Below are positions 14,337 through 18,024 of a DNA stretch of 18,024 bases, piece by piece. Position 1 is the stretch's first letter. Every line of letters starts with the position of its first letter. A program made the position numbers and the translations under genes. The notes beneath the pieces are model-generated. The model was not told the DNA's origin, did not search any database, and saw only the letters and a program-made list of their open reading frames with translations. The DNA comes from Chloroflexota bacterium (GTDB lineage Bacteria; Chloroflexota; Dehalococcoidia; Dehalococcoidales; UBA2162): assembly GCA_016193545.1 (NCBI GenBank), contig JACPSA010000112.1, forward strand, positions 1 to 18,024. Reading direction: 5' to 3'.

Positions 14337-15508
14337 CACCAGGCCTCCCTCTGCCAGTTAATCGGCGATATCGTCTTCCCATCGAGAAGGGACTGAAAGA
14401 CAGTCAACAGCTCCTGAACACCGGGTAGCTCCCCGCATTGTCCCAGGAAGTGAACCCGGCTGTCTTTAGGACAGGCACGCTGTATCTCGCGCACCAGTTG
14501 GCCATCATAGTTCAACTCTACGGACAGGTAGGTCGCTCTTCTCCAGAAAAGCTCATCGGGGAAAGGCCACAGGGAAATAAGCCGTAAGGCACCCACCTTC
14601 ATACCCGTTTCCCGTGCCTTTTTCACCGCTGACTTGACCACCCGGGAAGGCGTCCCGAAAGAAACGACCACCAATTCCGGGTCATCGTCCAGAGCAAAAG
14701 CTTCGTAACGGGTGATGAGGTCCTTATGGTTTCTCACTTTATATATCAGCCGGTAGACATGTTTGTGGCAGGCCTCTACTTCCTCGGTATCATAGCCCTC
14801 CTCGGTAGGAGTCCAATCAGAACAGAGGGCACCGGTATTGTGTCCCAGGACTACCGGTGGAATATCAATCTTATCTACTGCCGGGTAGAACTCAGGACCG
14901 TAGTTAATCTCTCTGTCTTTGAATCTCAATCCCATCTGTGCCTTTTCGGCATCGGTCTCAGGCACACTGATATCCTCCATACCGTCAGTGACCAGCTGGT
15001 CGGCCAGCAGAGTCACCGGCATTCTAAAGCGCTCCGCCAGGTAGAAAGCTTCGACAGTAAGGTAAAAAGCCTCCTGGGCGCTGTTGGGCGCCAGAACGAT
15101 GGTCTCGTAATTTCCCCCCTGGGTCGGAAAACGGACATTGTAGAACTCACCCTGGCCGGGGGCGCCGGTAATCCCGCTGACCGGACCAACTCTCCCGGAA
15201 TTAAGGACGACTATCGGTATCTCACTGGCTAGCGCCCAGCCATACGGGTCGGCGTAGAGGATAAAACCCGGACCTGAAGTGCCCGTCATCACTTTCATCC
15301 CACCCAGGGCGCCGCCGATACACATGTGCATGGCAGCACATTCATCCTCGGCTTGAAGATAGTACCCGCCGACTTCCGGCAACCTTTTCGACATTGCTTC
15401 CGCCAGCTCCGTCGCCGGCGTGATGGGATAGCCGGCAAAGAAACGGCAGCCAGCCAGCACGGCGGCTTCGGCGATAGCAAAATTACCTGTCTCCAAATAT
15501 CTTTTCAT
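14336..15508 (-). CDS. korA: 2-oxoacid:acceptor oxidoreductase, alpha subunit
   Basis: A 390-residue alpha subunit with the pyrimidine-binding domain first (GNFAIAEAAVLAGC, FAGYPITPATELAEA, EDECAAMHMCIGGALGG, TGTSGPGF) and the transketolase C-terminal-like domain after about 270 (ELVVVSFGTPSRVV, LRLISLWPFPDE, VELNYDGQLVREI). The segment that in ordinary KorA reads RxGPSTGxPTxxxQGDL is here GRVGPVSGITGAPGQGEFY, a clear departure at the substrate-binding loop. ATG at 15508 overlaps the stop of the preceding oxidoreductase as ATGA. With KorB and KorC it would form the catalytic core. The variant loops and the neighbouring NAD(P)-type flavoprotein suggest an enzyme other than standard 2-oxoglutarate or pyruvate oxidoreductase. 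Confidence 0.93.
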   Translation of the reverse strand: MKRYLETGNFAIAEAAVLAGCRFFAGYPITPATELAEAMSKRLPEVGGYYLQAEDECAAMHMCIGGALGGMKVMTGTSGPGFILYADPYGWALASEIPIVVLNSGRVGPVSGITGAPGQGEFYNVRFPTQGGNYETIVLAPNSAQEAFYLTVEAFYLAERFRMPVTLLADQLVTDGMEDISVPETDAEKAQMGLRFKDREINYGPEFYPAVDKIDIPPVVLGHNTGALCSDWTPTEEGYDTEEVEACHKHVYRLIYKVRNHKDLITRYEAFALDDDPELVVVSFGTPSRVVKSAVKKARETGMKVGALRLISLWPFPDELFWRRATYLSVELNYDGQLVREIQRACPKDSRVHFLGQCGELPGVQELLTVFQSLLDGKTISPINWQREAW

Positions 15509-17169
15509 GGCAACGGCTTCCTCCCATTCAAACCGGTTATTTCTTTGACATCGATGGCGTAATCAGGGCAGGCAAAGAAACACTTCAGGCACCCCACGCA
15601 TTTTTCAGAACTCTTGACCGCCACCGGCCGGTACCCTTTTTTGTTGAAATAATTGGTCGGAGCCAGAACACCGATTCCACAGACCTCGACACAGTAGCCG
15701 CACTCCTTACAGTTCTCCGGATAAACCGTAACCTCAAATCGCCTGGCGTCACAGGCAAGACAACGTGCAGCCTCTTTAATCGCCTGCTTCTCGCTGAAGC
15801 CTTTCTCAAGCTGGGTAAAACTGCTGACCCTATCCTTTACTGCCAGAAGCGGCATCTTGACCCGCGACTTAACCTCCCGGACTAACTCCGGCAGCTCGAC
15901 CTCCTCTTCAGGTTCGGCCAACTCCTCGTCAATGACCCCCTTGCCCCCTAGATACTTATCTATCGATATCGCCGCTTTTCGGCCTTGAGCCACCGCGCCA
16001 ATAATCGAGGCCGGACCGCCAACCACATCACCCCCGGCAAAAACCCCTGTCTCACCCGTAGCCAGTGTACTATCGTTCACCGTAATCCGGGCACCGGTAA
16101 CCTTGAGCCGGCTGTTACCGCCGAGGAAGCTGACGTCTGGAATCTGCCCTACAGCCAGAATTACATATCTGGTCTCCAAAGTCATGGTGACCTCTTCATC
16201 GTAGGTCGGGTTAAATTTGCCGGTCTTATCAAAAACGGATGTGCATTTTGTGAATTCGATACCGCTGACGCTTTTATTCCCTTTAATCTTTCTGGGCGCC
16301 CAGGAATTATAGATGGTCACGCCTTCCTCTCTGGCCCTAGCGACCTCCCATTGATGAGCCGGCATTTCAGTCTCTTTTTCCAGGCAGACCAGAGACACTT
16401 TATCAGCCCCTAATCGGCGGGCGGTAAGAGCGACATCGATAGCTACATTGCCTCCGCCGATTACCGTAACATCACCCTTAAAGGCAAATTTCTTACCCAG
16501 AGCCACATCACGCAGGAACTCCCAACCCCAGAGGACGCCCGATTTATCAGAACCTTCGATATCAAGCTTAACGCTCTTGCTGGCACCCGATGCCAGGAAA
16601 ACGGCATTATACCCCCGCTTAAGCTCATCGAACGAAACTTCTTTGCCGATGGTCGTACTGGCTTTAAATTGTACCCCCAAGTCTAAAATCTCCTTGATGT
16701 CCCGGTCAAGCTCTTTTTCGGGAAGCCGGTACTTGGGGATGCCATAACGCAGCATGCCCCCCGGTTCAGGAAAAGAGTCATAAATGAGTACCTCATGCCC
16801 CAGACTTGCCAGGTAGTATGCTACTGTGAGGCCCGCTGGCCCGGCACCGACGATAGCTACTTTTTTGCCTGTTTTTCGGGCGACCTTCTTTCGGCTTTTC
16901 CAGAGGTTACCTCCTTTATCCACGGCCGCCCGCTTTAATGCTCTTATCGCAATCGGGTCGCCGAACTGCCGGTAGCTGCAGACATCCTCACAGGGAGCGA
17001 AACAGGCGCTGGCACAAACTACGGGCAGAGGCAGTTTCTCACGGTTGACGGCTAACGCTTCATCATACCGGCCGGCCTTAATACAGCGAATGTAGCGGGC
17101 AACATCAATCCCTACCGGGCAAGCCTGGCTACAGGCCGGCACCACAAAACTCTCTCTCCGCACTCTCAT
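15505..17169 (-). CDS. GltD/NfnB-like FAD-NAD(P) oxidoreductase fused to a KorD-type ferredoxin domain
   Basis: A 554-residue flavoprotein that probably moves electrons between NAD(P)H and the Fe-S centres of KorABC. The N-terminal Fe-S domain (about 10-85) has ACSQACP (Cys13, Cys17) and CASACFAPCEDVC (Cys52, 56, 60, 64), as in glutamate synthase small subunit and dihydropyrimidine dehydrogenase. FAD binding: KVAIVGAGPAGLTVAYYL (103-120). NAD(P)H binding: VTVIGGGNVAIDVALTARRLG (234-254). FAD closing motif: GVFAGGDVVGGPASI (375-389). C-terminal domain (about 465-541): CLAC (470, 473), Cys487/490/493/497 and Cys524/527/530/534, two [4Fe-4S] clusters in the KorD pattern with the GYRPV segment between. 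ATG 17169 has TAGGAG upstream. It heads the operon and overlaps korA (ATGA). Delta-subunit function appears to be built in, since no separate korD is present. Confidence 0.93.
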   Translation of the reverse strand: MRVRRESFVVPACSQACPVGIDVARYIRCIKAGRYDEALAVNREKLPLPVVCASACFAPCEDVCSYRQFGDPIAIRALKRAAVDKGGNLWKSRKKVARKTGKKVAIVGAGPAGLTVAYYLASLGHEVLIYDSFPEPGGMLRYGIPKYRLPEKELDRDIKEILDLGVQFKASTTIGKEVSFDELKRGYNAVFLASGASKSVKLDIEGSDKSGVLWGWEFLRDVALGKKFAFKGDVTVIGGGNVAIDVALTARRLGADKVSLVCLEKETEMPAHQWEVARAREEGVTIYNSWAPRKIKGNKSVSGIEFTKCTSVFDKTGKFNPTYDEEVTMTLETRYVILAVGQIPDVSFLGGNSRLKVTGARITVNDSTLATGETGVFAGGDVVGGPASIIGAVAQGRKAAISIDKYLGGKGVIDEELAEPEEEVELPELVREVKSRVKMPLLAVKDRVSSFTQLEKGFSEKQAIKEAARCLACDARRFEVTVYPENCKECGYCVEVCGIGVLAPTNYFNKKGYRPVAVKSSEKCVGCLKCFFACPDYAIDVKEITGLNGRKPLP

Positions 17170-17320
17170 TATGATTAACTCCTATCCTTTCCCGACCTCA
17201 TCCGGTCTCTCTCTAATAACCGAAGACAATTAAAATAAACCTGCTAATCTGGCTCCATAGAAAGAACTAACGATGACCAGACAGTAAATATAGAGGATTT
17301 TATCAAAATCTGCTCAAGAC

Positions 17321-18013
17321 TTAAAACAGGCCTTCCCTTTTCAGACTTAAGTAATCTTTATCACCGATGATAATGTGGTCTAATACATCGATGCCGACAA
17401 TCTCACCTGCCTCGACTAATCTTTTGGTCATTTTTTTGTCATCCTCTGAAGGTTGACAATCCCCCGAGGGGTGATTATGTACAAAAATCACCGAAGCGGC
17501 ACTGGCTGACATCGCCTCTTTAAATACCTCCCGGGGATGAACGATACTGGTATCCAGGCTGCCAACTGAAATCTCAGCGATTTTTATCACCCGCCCCCTG
17601 GTATCAAGCAATAACGCCAGAAAATGCTCTTTCTTTTTGCCCCGCAATCGACCCCTCACCAGATTCACTACCTCATCAGGGGCTTTAAGCGATAGCTTTT
17701 TGCCCAGCTCGGCAGAACCCTCCAGCCGACTCGCCAATTCAAAAACAGCCTTAATCTGGGCCGCCTTAGCTAGGCCAATTCCCTTCACCCCATCTAGCTC
17801 TTCTACTGAGGCGCCGGCAATCCCGTTGAGGCTGCCGAATTGGCTCAGCAACCTCTGCACAGTTACCGTCACCGATTCACCGGCAATGCCACGCCCCAGA
17901 ATCAAAGCCAGAATTTCCGGTGTTGACAGCGCTTCCGCCCCGAACCTCTGCAGCCTCTCCCTCGGTCGCTCGGAAATAGGCAAATCATGGACGGTAAATG
18001 ATTTCTTCAACAT
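17321..18013 (-). CDS. radC: RadC family protein (JAB/MPN metalloprotease-like)
   Basis: A complete 230-residue RadC-like protein. The N-terminal part has SERPRERLQRFGAEAL and a helix-hairpin-helix-like segment (VKGIGLAKAAQIKA, 76-89). The C-terminal JAB/MPN domain has LLLDTRGRVI and the metal motif VHNHPSGDCQPSEDD (His179, His181, Asp192), followed by DHIIIG and YLSLKREGL. Family function is unsettled: an earlier link to recombination repair is disputed. ATG at 18013 has AAGGG upstream, and the gene ends 151 bases before the flavoprotein of the kor operon, in the same direction. That gap shows no strong promoter by eye, so partial read-through is possible. Confidence 0.94.
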   Translation of the reverse strand: MLKKSFTVHDLPISERPRERLQRFGAEALSTPEILALILGRGIAGESVTVTVQRLLSQFGSLNGIAGASVEELDGVKGIGLAKAAQIKAVFELASRLEGSAELGKKLSLKAPDEVVNLVRGRLRGKKKEHFLALLLDTRGRVIKIAEISVGSLDTSIVHPREVFKEAMSASAASVIFVHNHPSGDCQPSEDDKKMTKRLVEAGEIVGIDVLDHIIIGDKDYLSLKREGLF

Positions 18014-18024
18014 ACCCTTGCCTC

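Noticed and set aside
17296..17310. GATTTT-ATC-AAAATC hairpin just after radC as a terminator
   Set aside because: The stem is perfect but only six base pairs and nearly all A/T, with no following T-run, so it is too weak to call.

Overview
The window looks like part of an anaerobic bacterial chromosome. The evidence is two separate ferredoxin-dependent 2-oxoacid oxidoreductase systems, an acyl-CoA synthetase (ADP-forming)-type protein, a bacterial lipoprotein transporter component, radC and a type I-beta DAHP synthase. The protein styles remind me of Chloroflexota (Dehalococcoidia-like), but nothing in the window proves the phylum. No rRNA, tRNA, CRISPR array, integrase or transposase is visible.

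Layout. Positions 1-786 (minus) hold the 5' part of an AT-rich gene of unknown function that runs off the left edge; it starts at TTG behind a strong ribosome binding site. Next come a D-2-hydroxyacid dehydrogenase (893-1885, minus), a nested-palindrome repeat (about 1929-2008), and a lipoprotein peptide-type solute-binding protein (2044-3651, minus). A YfcE-like phosphoesterase (3757-4305, plus) converges on the next group. That group is a leftward cluster: aroF (6517-7533), a small Cys-rich ORF (6354-6545), an SbcD-like metallophosphoesterase (5626-6354) and an ADP-forming acyl-CoA synthetase alpha-type protein that seems to lack an internal block (4308-5603).

Divergent from aroF is a tight rightward operon, iorA-iorB-aminotransferase (7759-11376). 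The aroF side of the divergent region has a near-consensus promoter with a perfect inverted repeat inside it. Together these genes suggest aromatic amino acid metabolism: an aminotransferase joins amino acids to arylpyruvates, IorAB interconverts arylpyruvates and arylacetyl-CoA, and DAHP synthase opens the shikimate route. Whether IorAB runs oxidatively or reductively cannot be read from the sequence.

The right part (17169 down to 11444, minus) is a five-gene operon with stop/start overlaps at its first three junctions. The order is a GltD/NfnB-like NAD(P)H oxidoreductase fused to a KorD-type double [4Fe-4S] ferredoxin domain, then korA, korB, korC and an AMP-forming acyl-CoA ligase. The composition resembles NAD-linked phenylglyoxylate dehydrogenase (Pad-type) systems, with the delta and epsilon subunits fused. 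The ligase reading frame appears to begin upstream of any ATG/GTG/TTG codon, possibly at an AUC. A complete radC (17321-18013) closes the window.

The points most worth checking are the fused Kor/GltD operon with unusual active-site loops, the apparent loss of a block from the acyl-CoA synthetase alpha protein, the possible AUC start, the coupled Cys-rich small ORF, and the operator-like dyad in the aroF promoter.
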